Assembly: GCF_003050925.1 (NCBI RefSeq)
Contig: NZ_QAOV01000013.1
Coordinates: 124,001 to 188,000, forward strand
Length of the DNA: 64,000 nt
Origin: Pseudomonas sp. GV085
Lineage (GTDB): Bacteria; Pseudomonadota; Gammaproteobacteria; Pseudomonadales; Pseudomonadaceae
Direction: 5' to 3'
In this document: positions 57,302 through 64,000 of the stretch, one piece after another
Numbering within the stretch: the stretch's first letter is position 1
Layout: each line of letters opens with the position of its first letter
Notes under the pieces: generated by a model
What the model was told of the DNA's origin: nothing
The model's input: the letters and a program-made list of their open reading frames with translations, nothing else
Database searches by the model: none
Program-made: the position numbers and the translations under genes

Positions 57302-58780
57302 CTATTCCGGCAATTCGACCAATCCATCCACATCGGTCATCGCCCGTTCCAGCAAGTCCGCCGGCAGGCTCTTGCTCGCCCGTGCGCCCAGCAGCTTGAG
57401 CTGTTCACTGCGACTGACCAGGTTGCCACGCCCCTCTGTCAGCTTGTTGCGTGCCGAGCTGTAGGCCTTGTCCAGTTGCTGAAGGCGATTGCCGACCTCG
57501 TCCAGATCCTGAATGAACAGCACGAACTTGTCGTACAGCCACCCGGCCCGCTCGGCGATCTCCCGGGCGTTCTGGCTCTGACGCTCCTGTTTCCACAGGC
57601 TGTCGATGACACGCAGGGTCGCCAACAACGTGGTGGGGCTGACGATCACGATGTTGCGGTCGAATGCCTCCTGAAACAGTGTCGGCTCAGCCTGCAACGC
57701 GGCAGAAAACGCCGCCTCGATCGGCACGAAGAGCAACACGAAATCCAGGCTGTGCAAGCCATCGAGGCGCTTGTAATCCTTGCCGGCCAGGCCTTTGACG
57801 TGATTGCGCAACGACAGCACGTGCTGCTTGATGGCGATCTGGCCGATGGCCTCGTCCTCAGCCGCGACGTATTGCTGATAGGCCGTCAGGCTGACCTTGG
57901 AATCGACCACCACCTGCTTGTCGCCCGGCAGATAAATGATCACATCCGGCTGGAAACGCTCGCCGTCCGGTCCCTTGAGATTGACCTGGGTCTGGTACTC
58001 GCGGCCCTTCTCCAGCCCCGCATGCTCGAGCACTCGCTCAAGAATCAGTTCACCCCAATTGCCCTGGGTCTTCTGCCCTTTCAAGGCGCGGGTCAGGTTG
58101 GTGGCTTCATCGCTCAAGCGCAAATTCAGCTGTTGCAGGCGCTCCAGCTCCTTGGCCAGGGAGAAACGCTCACGCGCCTCGTTCTGATAGCTTTCCTCGA
58201 CACGCTTTTCGAAGGACTGGATGCGTTCCTTCAAAGGATCGAGCAACTGCCCCAGGCGCTGCTGGCTGGTTTCGGCAAAACGCTGCTCGCGCTCATCGAA
58301 AATTTTCCCCGCCAGCTCGGCGAACTGCGCGCGCAACTCGTCCCGCGAACCTTGCAGGTCGTTGAGGCGTTGCTGATGACTGTCCTGTTGCTCGCGCAAT
58401 TCGGCGTTGAGCGACGCGGCCTGGGCATCCAGACGGCGCAATTCGGCTTCCTTGCCGGCGCGTTCGATATTCCACGCATGGGCGGCGTCACGGGCGTCGT
58501 CGCGCTCGATCTGCAGCAGTTCGACTTCACGACGCAGCGCCGCCAGATCCGCCTGTTTGGCGGCGTTGGCCTGGGTCAGATCAGCCGCCTCATCGCGAAT
58601 TGACTCGATCTGAGCATTCAATCCGTCCTGCGCCAGTTGCGCCATGGCCAGGCGTTCTTGCAGCAGCGCGACATCGGCTTGCGTGGTGCTGGCCCGACGC
58701 TGAAGTTGCCAGGCCAATACCAGCAACGGCAACGCTGCCCCTGCCAGCCCCAGCAATACGCTGGTCAAGTCCATTGCCAT
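57302..58780 (-). CDS. rmuC: DNA recombination protein RmuC
   Basis: 492 residues. An N-terminal membrane anchor (about 4-22) is followed by a long coiled coil to about 190 and the RmuC nuclease-like domain (about 200-420) with NWGELILERVLEHAGL, QPDVIIYLPGDKQVVVDSKVSLTAY and ILVSPTTLLATLR-type sequence. RmuC limits rearrangements at inverted repeats. The ATG at 58780 has AGGAG five bases upstream; a GTG two codons earlier and an ATG at 58774 are alternatives. Confidence 0.94.
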   Translation of the reverse strand: MAMDLTSVLLGLAGAALPLLVLAWQLQRRASTTQADVALLQERLAMAQLAQDGLNAQIESIRDEAADLTQANAAKQADLAALRREVELLQIERDDARDAAHAWNIERAGKEAELRRLDAQAASLNAELREQQDSHQQRLNDLQGSRDELRAQFAELAGKIFDEREQRFAETSQQRLGQLLDPLKERIQSFEKRVEESYQNEARERFSLAKELERLQQLNLRLSDEATNLTRALKGQKTQGNWGELILERVLEHAGLEKGREYQTQVNLKGPDGERFQPDVIIYLPGDKQVVVDSKVSLTAYQQYVAAEDEAIGQIAIKQHVLSLRNHVKGLAGKDYKRLDGLHSLDFVLLFVPIEAAFSAALQAEPTLFQEAFDRNIVIVSPTTLLATLRVIDSLWKQERQSQNAREIAERAGWLYDKFVLFIQDLDEVGNRLQQLDKAYSSARNKLTEGRGNLVSRSEQLKLLGARASKSLPADLLERAMTDVDGLVELPE

Positions 58781-58840
58781 AGCCACTCCTGCATTCGGAT
58801 AAAGCCTGAAGGTTAACCAAGGCGCCAGATCTTGGACAGC

Positions 58841-59164
58841 TCAGTCTTCGATCAGCCCCAGTTCCTGTTGAGCGCGGCGATCGCCTGCCCGAGCGGCCTG
58901 ACGCAGCAGGTCCTGGCCGATCCGACGGTCCCGGGCATTCCCGCATTCGCGGCACATCAACTGGCCAAGACGGCTTTGTGCAGCCACCACGCCTTCACGG
59001 GCCGGTTGCTTGAGAAGACGTCCGGCGATGTGTTTGACGTTACGGTTTTCGCCCAGGTGCGGACTGTCCAACAGCCACTCCGCCACGCGCATGGAAAAGC
59101 GCTTGGTAGGGGCAACAGAAGGTGCTGTGGAGGAAGAGGAAACAGAGGCTGAGCGAAACTTCAT
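58841..59164 (-). CDS. Small Sel1-like repeat protein
   Basis: 107 residues. A serine-rich start (SVSSSSTAPSVAP) is followed by helical segments; AAQSRLGQLMCRECG and DLLRQAARAGDRRAQQELGL look like degenerate Sel1 repeats. The ATG at 59164 is chosen over a longer frame with an atypical basic extension. Its function is not known. It is transcribed towards rmuC. Confidence 0.7.
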   Translation of the reverse strand: MKFRSASVSSSSTAPSVAPTKRFSMRVAEWLLDSPHLGENRNVKHIAGRLLKQPAREGVVAAQSRLGQLMCRECGNARDRRIGQDLLRQAARAGDRRAQQELGLIED

Positions 59165-60168
59165 AAAGCACTGTGGGGCAGATCGGAAGGCGCGCAACTT
59201 TACTCTCTTTTTCTTACAGGTAAAGCTGAAAATATCCCGGCACGCCCGTCCTAGAGCAAGCGCTCGGGACAATCCACAGAAGCTGTGGATAACTCAGTGG
59301 ACAACCGCTCCTGAACCCGCTCAAAGCCCTGTGGAATGGGGCTCGCGGTCAAACTGACGATTTTTTCACCAGTAAAAAAAAGCGATGTTTTTCATTGACT
59401 TAAATTTTGGATACAGGCAGCTACTACGCTTGAACGTGAGATGACAGCGGGGTGACAGAGTGCGCAACTAATGTGCACAAGTCCCTTTGCGACGGTTATA
59501 TCGATGCACTTTTTCGGCGCGTTTTTTGGTCATGCCTGGGGATAAGCCTTGGCAAACCCGGTGTTTAGACAGCTGCGTTGCTACCAAGGTCGATGCCCGA
59601 TGGTCGGGTTTTGTTCTGCTACAGGGCGTAGCAATCTCAGTCAGCGCAGCTTCATACACTTGGCTACAAGGCAAAACAGCCCGATCGGCACCTGCCGGGA
59701 AATTATTTTTGCCAACACACTTCCCTTGGCCAGTTCAATCCGTTACTATCCGCGGCGTTAGTACCAAGCTGAAAGTCAATTCTGGTCGAACAAATCCCCC
59801 GGTCAGCCTTCCCAAAGGAAGCCTCCACCGAGCAAGCGGGATCGACCACCTCGATGGTTTCCAGGTAAATCTTGCGCCGACACAACCTTTGAATCGAAAG
59901 CAAAGGGTGTTGCTCCGCCTGCTTACTCTGCTCGAACCAACCTGCATATTGATCAGGATCTTCACCCCGGGCCCAGAACCTTTGCCCTCGATGTGTTGCC
60001 TGCCCTCCTAAGTACCTACCTGCCAGCCCAAGCGCGCCAACTTGTCAGCGCTTCAAACTGGCTGCTTTGTTCCAGTCGGGTTCTTCGTTCGACCAATGGT
60101 GGTCGTCGTCACTGGAACGTTTTAACTTTGCACGGTTCTTATCCGTGTCGCTTGTAGGAACACCAATT
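59165..60168. other. 1-kb stretch without a convincing gene
   Basis: GC and codon periodicity are lower than in the neighbours, and the open frames here (longest 59487-60011, 174 codons) have unlikely compositions and no recognisable domain. It contains the inverted DnaA-box pair at 59272-59292, a weak terminator-like CCCGA-TGG-TCGGG-TTTT (59597-59614) and T-rich tracts. It could hold a long leader of the 60169 gene, a small RNA or a decayed gene. I cannot assign it. Confidence 0.55.
59272..59292. promoter_or_regulatory. Inverted DnaA-box pair
   Basis: ATCCACAG-AAG-CTGTGGATAA. The right arm ends in the reverse of the DnaA box TTATCCACA; the left is one base short of it. It lies in the gap after the small Sel1-like gene. 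Confidence 0.5.
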
Positions 60169-60393
60169 ATGTCCACTCAAATCCACACTCAGGATGCCAT
60201 CCGCACCCTAACCAACGCTTTTGCTCCAATGAACTGCCTGATCATGGCCGCTCGCAAAGGCTGCTTCAGCTTCACTCTGGTCAACGAACACGGCATCGCT
60301 CGTCACAGCGAACGCCTGTACCCGGATCAATACTCCAGCGCAGAACCGCTGCAGGCTGTGATCGAGCGTACTCGCCAGGCACTGGTTGCCTGA
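60169..60393 (+). CDS. Small conserved-looking protein of unknown function (74 aa)
   Basis: 74 residues, ATG at 60169 after a GTAGGAAC ribosome-binding site, ending just before a terminator at 60418. The composition is ordinary and helical at both ends (AIRTLTNAFAPMNC and LQAVIERTRQALVA), with a beta-like centre (GCFSFTLVNEHG). It faintly resembles short Pseudomonas DUF1652 proteins (F-x-P-x-x-C start, C-terminal helix), but I would not assign it. Its clear ribosome-binding site and terminator argue that it is real. Confidence 0.72.
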   Translation: MSTQIHTQDAIRTLTNAFAPMNCLIMAARKGCFSFTLVNEHGIARHSERLYPDQYSSAEPLQAVIERTRQALVA

Positions 60394-60417
60394 GACGCCA
60401 GAAAGGCTGAAAACCTC

Positions 60418-60446
60418 AAAAGCCCTGCTGAAAAGCGGGGCTTTTT
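60418..60446 (+). terminator. Rho-independent terminator
   Basis: AAAAGCCCTGCT pairs with AGCGGGGCTTTT (one wobble) around a GAAA-type loop and is followed by T residues, 25 bp after the 74-residue gene. Confidence 0.88.
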
Positions 60447-60671
60447 ATTGCCCGATGTTTCCCATCCCCCGCGCAACGACTAAGCACGATCCGATATAAC
60501 GGTTATAACTGGTCGCTGGAAATATTTTAAAAACAGGCCTTTACAGCGCGAATATGACACTACACTTCAACTCAAGCGGCTTGACCCGCTTGCGGCGAGC
60601 CTGAGCCGATTCACTGCTGCCAAGCCCCCCCCCTTCAGGTATCGCCGTCCAATTCAGGTCGCGAGGGTTTT

Positions 60672-61154
60672 ATGGGTATCGCTGCCAGCGAACTGTGCCG
60701 TTATGTGATTCGTCCGACATTGATCTACCTCGGACGTCATAGCGCTACTGCCGAATCCCTGCTGCTGGGCATTGCCGCCAGCCAGTCCGCCCTTGGTTCC
60801 GCCCTGCATGACCGCCGTGGGCACGGCCTGTACCGCATTGCCGAGCCCCGCCACCAGGCCCTTTGGGACCATTACCTGGCCCTTGATCCGGAGCGTGCAA
60901 GCCTGGTCCGCGGCCTGGCCAGCCAGCATGCGTTTCTGAGTGGCCCGCACCTCGAATTGACCGTCAACCTGCGTTACGCCACAGCCATCGCCTGGCTGCT
61001 GGTGGAAGAACAGAATACCCCCCTCCCCGCCCCTGATGATTTGTTGGGTATGGCCAGAATTTGGCGCCAGACCTTTCAGCCCCAGGGACGTCTGCGTGAT
61101 TTCACCAGCGCCTGGCAAACCTGTGTTTCACCGCTGAATCAGGTCGCCTGCTGA
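60672..61154 (+). CDS. Hypothetical protein upstream of fadL (160 aa)
   Basis: 160 residues, starting MGIAASELCRYVIRPTLIYLG and largely helical. No signal peptide and no recognised motif. A hypothetical gene occupies the same place before fadL in P. aeruginosa as I remember it (PA1289-PA1288-PA1287 order), which supports it being real. A TATAAC-G-GTTATA palindrome (60495-60507) lies in its 5' region. Function unknown. Confidence 0.75.
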   Translation: MGIAASELCRYVIRPTLIYLGRHSATAESLLLGIAASQSALGSALHDRRGHGLYRIAEPRHQALWDHYLALDPERASLVRGLASQHAFLSGPHLELTVNLRYATAIAWLLVEEQNTPLPAPDDLLGMARIWRQTFQPQGRLRDFTSAWQTCVSPLNQVAC

Positions 61155-61246
61155 CACATCTGGATCCAAAGATCGCGCAACATGTCGCGATTCTGGTCGG
61201 ATTGTCCTACAAAACCGCTCTAAATCAAGCGATACAGCCTATGGCG

Positions 61247-61279
61247 CCGGGACGAAAATGTTGGTAATTTTCGCCCCGG
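61247..61279 (+). promoter_or_regulatory. Stable hairpin in the fadL leader
   Basis: CCGGGACGAAAAT and ATTTTCGCCCCGG form a 13-bp stem (one A-C mismatch) with a seven-base loop, 21 bp before the ATG. It may be a 5'-UTR stability or translation element. Confidence 0.5.
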
Positions 61280-61300
61280 TGATCATCAGGAATTCTAATA

Positions 61301-62572
61301 ATGAAAAAAGTAATGCTCAAAACCACCATTAGCCTCGCCGTTGCCTTGGCATCCACCCAGATTTTCGCGAGTGGCTTTGCCCTCAACGAACAGAGCATCA
61401 GTGGAATGGGGACTGGTTTTGCGGGACGCTCTTCATCTGCCGATGATGCAAGCACTGTTTTTGGCAACCCTGCCGGCATGTCGCGAATCAAGCGCCAGGA
61501 AGTCACTGGCGGGATCGCAGCTATCGATGCCTCGACTGATATCAAAGACGCCCAAGGCGCCCACCCGGGTACCAACAAAGGCGACATGGTGCCATTCACA
61601 GCCGTTCCGATGGGCTATTACGTCAAGCCGATTGATGATCACTGGGCATTCGGCCTCGGTGTCTACGCACCTTTTGGTCTGATTACCGACTATGAAAATG
61701 GCTTCCAGGGTGCCGGTTTCGGCAGCAAGAGTGAAGTCAAGGTTGTCACCTTCCAGCCTACCGTCAGCTACGCCTTTAACGACAAAGTATCGATTGGTTT
61801 CGGCCCGACCATCAACCGCATTGGCGGCACTCTGGAGTCGGATGTACCTCTTTTTGGCGATACCCACGTCAAAATCAAAGGGGATGATGTCGCTCTTGGC
61901 TACAACTTCGGGGTCCTGGTACAGGCAACAGACACCACTCGTGTCGGCCTGACCTATCACTCGAAAGTGAAATACAAGATTGAAGGTCATACCGATATCA
62001 GCGCAGGCGCAAATTCACCTTCCGCCTTCCTGAAAAGCAATCGATACGATGCTTCGCTGAAAATCGAAACACCTGAATCTGTCGACTTCTCCGTGACACA
62101 ACAGCTGACGGATGCGTGGACCCTTTATGCAGGTTCCACCTGGACTCGCTGGAGCCGTTTGAAAGACATCACCGTCAACAACGACGGCGTAACGGCGGCA
62201 CAAGGCGGTGCATTGTCCCCGGCCCTGTTCGGCACCATTACGGAAGAGCAGAACTGGCACGATACCTGGGCCTACGCCATCGGTACCTCCTACCAGCTGA
62301 ATAAGCAGTGGGTATTGCGCACCGGCCTGAGCTTTGACCAGTCGCCTACCAACAATACCGACCGATCCCCACGTATTCCTACAGGTGACCGCACAATCTT
62401 CAGCCTTGGCGCCGGCTACAACGTCACCGATGATCTGACCATCGACGTCGCCTACTCCTACCTGAAGGAAGAAGCTGTCAAGGTGGATCGCTCCAACCAG
62501 GTAGACAGTTACAGCGCCAAGTACGAAAACAGCGCCAACGGTTTCGGTGTCGGTGCAACCTACCGCTTCTGA
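61301..62572 (+). CDS. fadL: FadL/OmpP1-type long-chain fatty-acid porin
   Basis: 423-residue outer-membrane beta-barrel that takes up long-chain fatty acids. The signal peptide is 1-23 (ending IFA before SGFALNE). The family start SGFALNEQSISGMGTGFAGRSS forms the hatch, and NPAGMSRIKRQEVTGG follows. The C-terminus ends in an aromatic (ATYRF), the outer-membrane sorting signal. The ATG follows AGGAATT. In P. aeruginosa the homologue next to gpx takes part in oxylipin/fatty-acid handling; that role here is inferred. Confidence 0.93.
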   Translation: MKKVMLKTTISLAVALASTQIFASGFALNEQSISGMGTGFAGRSSSADDASTVFGNPAGMSRIKRQEVTGGIAAIDASTDIKDAQGAHPGTNKGDMVPFTAVPMGYYVKPIDDHWAFGLGVYAPFGLITDYENGFQGAGFGSKSEVKVVTFQPTVSYAFNDKVSIGFGPTINRIGGTLESDVPLFGDTHVKIKGDDVALGYNFGVLVQATDTTRVGLTYHSKVKYKIEGHTDISAGANSPSAFLKSNRYDASLKIETPESVDFSVTQQLTDAWTLYAGSTWTRWSRLKDITVNNDGVTAAQGGALSPALFGTITEEQNWHDTWAYAIGTSYQLNKQWVLRTGLSFDQSPTNNTDRSPRIPTGDRTIFSLGAGYNVTDDLTIDVAYSYLKEEAVKVDRSNQVDSYSAKYENSANGFGVGATYRF

Positions 62573-62613
62573 TGATTCCCGGCGAGCCTGAACCGCTCGC
62601 CATCGGAATCAAA

Positions 62614-62646
62614 AAAGCCCCGCTCTCTTCACAGAGGCGGGGCTTT
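62614..62646 (+). terminator. Terminator after fadL
   Basis: AAAGCCCCGC pairs with GCGGGGCTTT, with TCT/AGA inside and one bulged G. It abuts the following REP copy. Confidence 0.7.
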
Positions 62647-62743
62647 GTGGGAGCGAGCCTGCTCGCGATGGACGCGAACGATGACACATGCTTACTGGAT
62701 GAACGAGGCGCCTTGAGATTTTCGCGAGCAAGCTCGCCCCTAC
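62647..62743. repeat. REP inverted pair overlapping the gpx stop codon
   Basis: GTGGGAGCGAGCCTGCTCGCGA faces TTCGCGAGCAAGCTCGCCCCTAC. The complement of its terminal CTAC supplies the gpx stop TAG (62742-62740). Confidence 0.92.
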
Positions 62744-63312
62744 AGGTCAGGGGGCGAAACGAGCGGTTGCGAAGCCAGAGCTTGCTCCACCGCTGCAATG
62801 AACTCGGGATCATCGGGCTTGGTCAGACTGGAAAAGCTGGCAATCACCTTACCCTTGCGATCGACCACGTATTTGTAGAAATTCCATTTTGGCGCACTGC
62901 TCTGTTCGGCCAGTACCTTGAACAAATGGGTTGCGTCGGCGCCACGTACCGACTGCGGCTCGGTCATAGTGAAAGTCACGCCATAGTTGACGTAACAAAC
63001 CCTGGCGGTTTCGGCACCGTCCAATGACTCCTGCTTGAAGTCATTGGATGGAACACCCAGTACTTCCAGCCCCTGCCCTTTGTAACGCTGATTCAGCGCC
63101 TCAAGGCTTTTGAACTGCGGGGCGAAACCGCAGAAGCTCGCCGTATTGACCACCACCAGCGGCTTACCTTCATACCGTTGGCACAGGTCGACGGATTCCT
63201 TGGCGCGCAGCTTTTGCAGTGATCCTTGCAATAGCTCCGGGCACTCGGCCGCGTAGGCCAGCCCGGTAAACGTCGCCAGCAACGTGGGGACTGCAATCGC
63301 GCGCATCAGCAT
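62740..63312 (-). CDS. Periplasmic glutathione-peroxidase-family protein
   Basis: 190 residues. A signal peptide (about 1-22, ending LAYA before AECPEL) exports it. The thioredoxin-fold glutathione-peroxidase domain has the catalytic cysteine in VVNTASFCGFAPQFKSLEALNQRY near 54-77, VLGVPSNDFKQES near 83-95 and the WNFYKYVVDRKGKV segment with the conserved tryptophan. It reduces peroxides, more probably with thioredoxin-like proteins than glutathione in the periplasm. ATG at 63312. Its stop codon is inside a REP. Confidence 0.9.
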   Translation of the reverse strand: MLMRAIAVPTLLATFTGLAYAAECPELLQGSLQKLRAKESVDLCQRYEGKPLVVVNTASFCGFAPQFKSLEALNQRYKGQGLEVLGVPSNDFKQESLDGAETARVCYVNYGVTFTMTEPQSVRGADATHLFKVLAEQSSAPKWNFYKYVVDRKGKVIASFSSLTKPDDPEFIAAVEQALASQPLVSPPDL

Positions 63313-63367
63313 GTCGGTGCATCCTTGAAAACTCGTCAAAAGCGACGTTACTCGCCCTCGCCGCACG

Positions 63368-63490
63368 CTAGCAAGTCCCCATGCCCAACTGCAAAAGCGC
63401 CAGCCCGCCCTGATGCCAGCCCCACCACGTCAGGGCAAGCAGCAAGGCGCAGACAGCGAAAACCGTGATACGAGGCCAGAGACTGTTCAT
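63368..63490 (-). CDS. Small 40-residue hydrophobic protein coupled to the MFS gene
   Basis: 40 codons from ATG (63490) to TAG. The start overlaps the stop of the MFS gene (ATGA), a coupling that random ORFs rarely show. Residues about 8-34 form a single transmembrane helix (VFAVCALLLALTWWGW core). It may be an accessory of the transporter or a co-translated membrane peptide. Conservation was not tested. Confidence 0.6.
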   Translation of the reverse strand: MNSLWPRITVFAVCALLLALTWWGWHQGGLALLQLGMGTC

Positions 63491-64000
63491 GTTGCACTCA
63501 TTTGTGTTTGCAGGCGCACCACCGGCCGTTCACGCACCGGCCAGTTCAGGGCGGCGGCCAACAGGCTCAGGAGAATCGCGACCTGCCAGATCAAGTCATA
63601 GCTGCCGGTACGGTCATACACCACGCCACCCAGCCAGCCGCCCAGGAACGAACCGAGCTGGTGAAACAGGAAAACAATCCCGCCGAGCATGGACAGGTTT
63701 CGCACGCCAAACAAGGTCGCCACCGTACCGTTGGTCAACGGCACCGTCGACAGCCACAAAAAGCCCATGGCCATGCCGAACAAATAGGCCGTGGTGGTGG
63801 TCACCGGCGCCCACAGGAACAACGCAATGACCACCGCCCGCAGCAAATACAAACCGGTGAGCAAACGCGGCTTGGACATGCGCCCGCCAAGCCATCCTGC
63901 CGTGTAGGTGCCGAAAATGTTGAACAGGCCGATCAGCGCCAGCACCGTGGTGCCGACCGTCGCCGGAAGATGCTGATCCACCAGATAGGCCGGCAAGTGC
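63487..64000 (-). CDS. MFS transporter, 5' end outside the window
   Basis: The frame is open to the right edge; 170 codons of the C-terminal half are visible. About five hydrophobic helices (for example TVLALIGLFNIFGTYTAGWLGG and LGGIVFLFHQLGSFLGGW) and the GRMSKPR loop fit a major facilitator of the oxalate/formate-like or general MFS type. It is followed by the overlapping 40-residue gene. Position matches the MFS gene beyond gpx in P. aeruginosa as I recall it. Substrate unknown. Confidence 0.85.
   Translation of the reverse strand, partial: HLPAYLVDQHLPATVGTTVLALIGLFNIFGTYTAGWLGGRMSKPRLLTGLYLLRAVVIALFLWAPVTTTTAYLFGMAMGFLWLSTVPLTNGTVATLFGVRNLSMLGGIVFLFHQLGSFLGGWLGGVVYDRTGSYDLIWQVAILLSLLAAALNWPVRERPVVRLQTQMSAT

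Noticed and set aside
59487..60011. 174-codon open frame in the 1-kb gap
   Set aside because: Composition rich in unusual residues, no domain, no ribosome-binding site. Several other frames are equally open here, so it is probably not a gene.

Overview
The window looks like a chromosomal segment of a fluorescent-group Pseudomonas. The evidence is GC-rich coding sequence, Pseudomonas-type REP/REPIN repeats in about 19 places, and gene blocks (htrB-minCDE-rluA-apeB, prc, EAL-CBS-GGDEF, FKBP, rdgC, mxtR/crbS, fadL-gpx) whose order recalls P. aeruginosa PAO1. That comparison is from memory, and the species is not determined. I see no prophage, insertion sequence, CRISPR array, rRNA or replication origin.

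Layout. (1) 1-3.4 kb: the tail of an Smr-domain gene, folE, a membrane-anchored glutaredoxin, and a divergent aminotransferase/MarR pair. (2) 3.6-14.9 kb: a purine/ureide catabolic island. It holds an AzgA-type purine permease, a LysE exporter, uraH, then puuE-uraD-alc-allA-puuD, a urate/xanthine-type NCS2 permease and two tandem OmpK/Tsx-like channels. Together they would take up purines, oxidise urate with a membrane cytochrome-fused hydroxylase (PuuD), and pass 5-hydroxyisourate through UraH, UraD, PuuE, Alc and AllA to glyoxylate and urea. Three TTGTnnACAA palindromes in the control regions suggest one shared regulator that is not encoded here. (3) 14.9-18.9 kb: a TcC/TccC-like RHS protein with an AT-rich, zincin-like C-terminus, next to a patatin-like phospholipase, with a perfect 18-bp palindrome between them. 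(4) 19.1-27.1 kb: lpxL/htrB, minCDE, rluA, apeB, a small membrane protein and a large MscS-type channel. (5) 27.2-33.5 kb: a GntR/UTRA regulator divergent from an ABC importer that includes two phosphoesterase-type enzymes, probably an organophosphorus scavenging system of unknown substrate.

(6) 33.6-44.8 kb: a quinone oxidoreductase, the Prc protease, an EAL-CBS-GGDEF protein, a tightly packed three-gene HTH unit, a YkvA-like protein, an FKBP lipoprotein, and a di-heme cytochrome/catalase-family pair. (7) 45.0-45.6 kb: a tandem duplication of a tRNA-Val/tRNA-Asp unit. (8) 45.7-53.5 kb: rdgC, a bile-acid-type symporter, sugE/gdx behind a guanidine-II (mini-ykkC) riboswitch, an MFS-acyltransferase fusion, a TDT/SSU1-like exporter, and a divergent MFS/TetR pair. 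(9) 53.7-64.0 kb: the large SLC5-linked hybrid kinase MxtR/CrbS, rmuC, small Sel1-like and unknown proteins, an approximately 1-kb stretch with no convincing gene, a FadL-type porin, glutathione peroxidase, a 40-codon ORF and a partial MFS gene.

Most of the window is core Pseudomonas housekeeping. The least explained parts are the RHS/patatin locus, the organophosphorus importer, the three-gene HTH unit and the 59.2-60.2 kb gap. Operators, promoters and the riboswitch were read by eye and none has been tested computationally.
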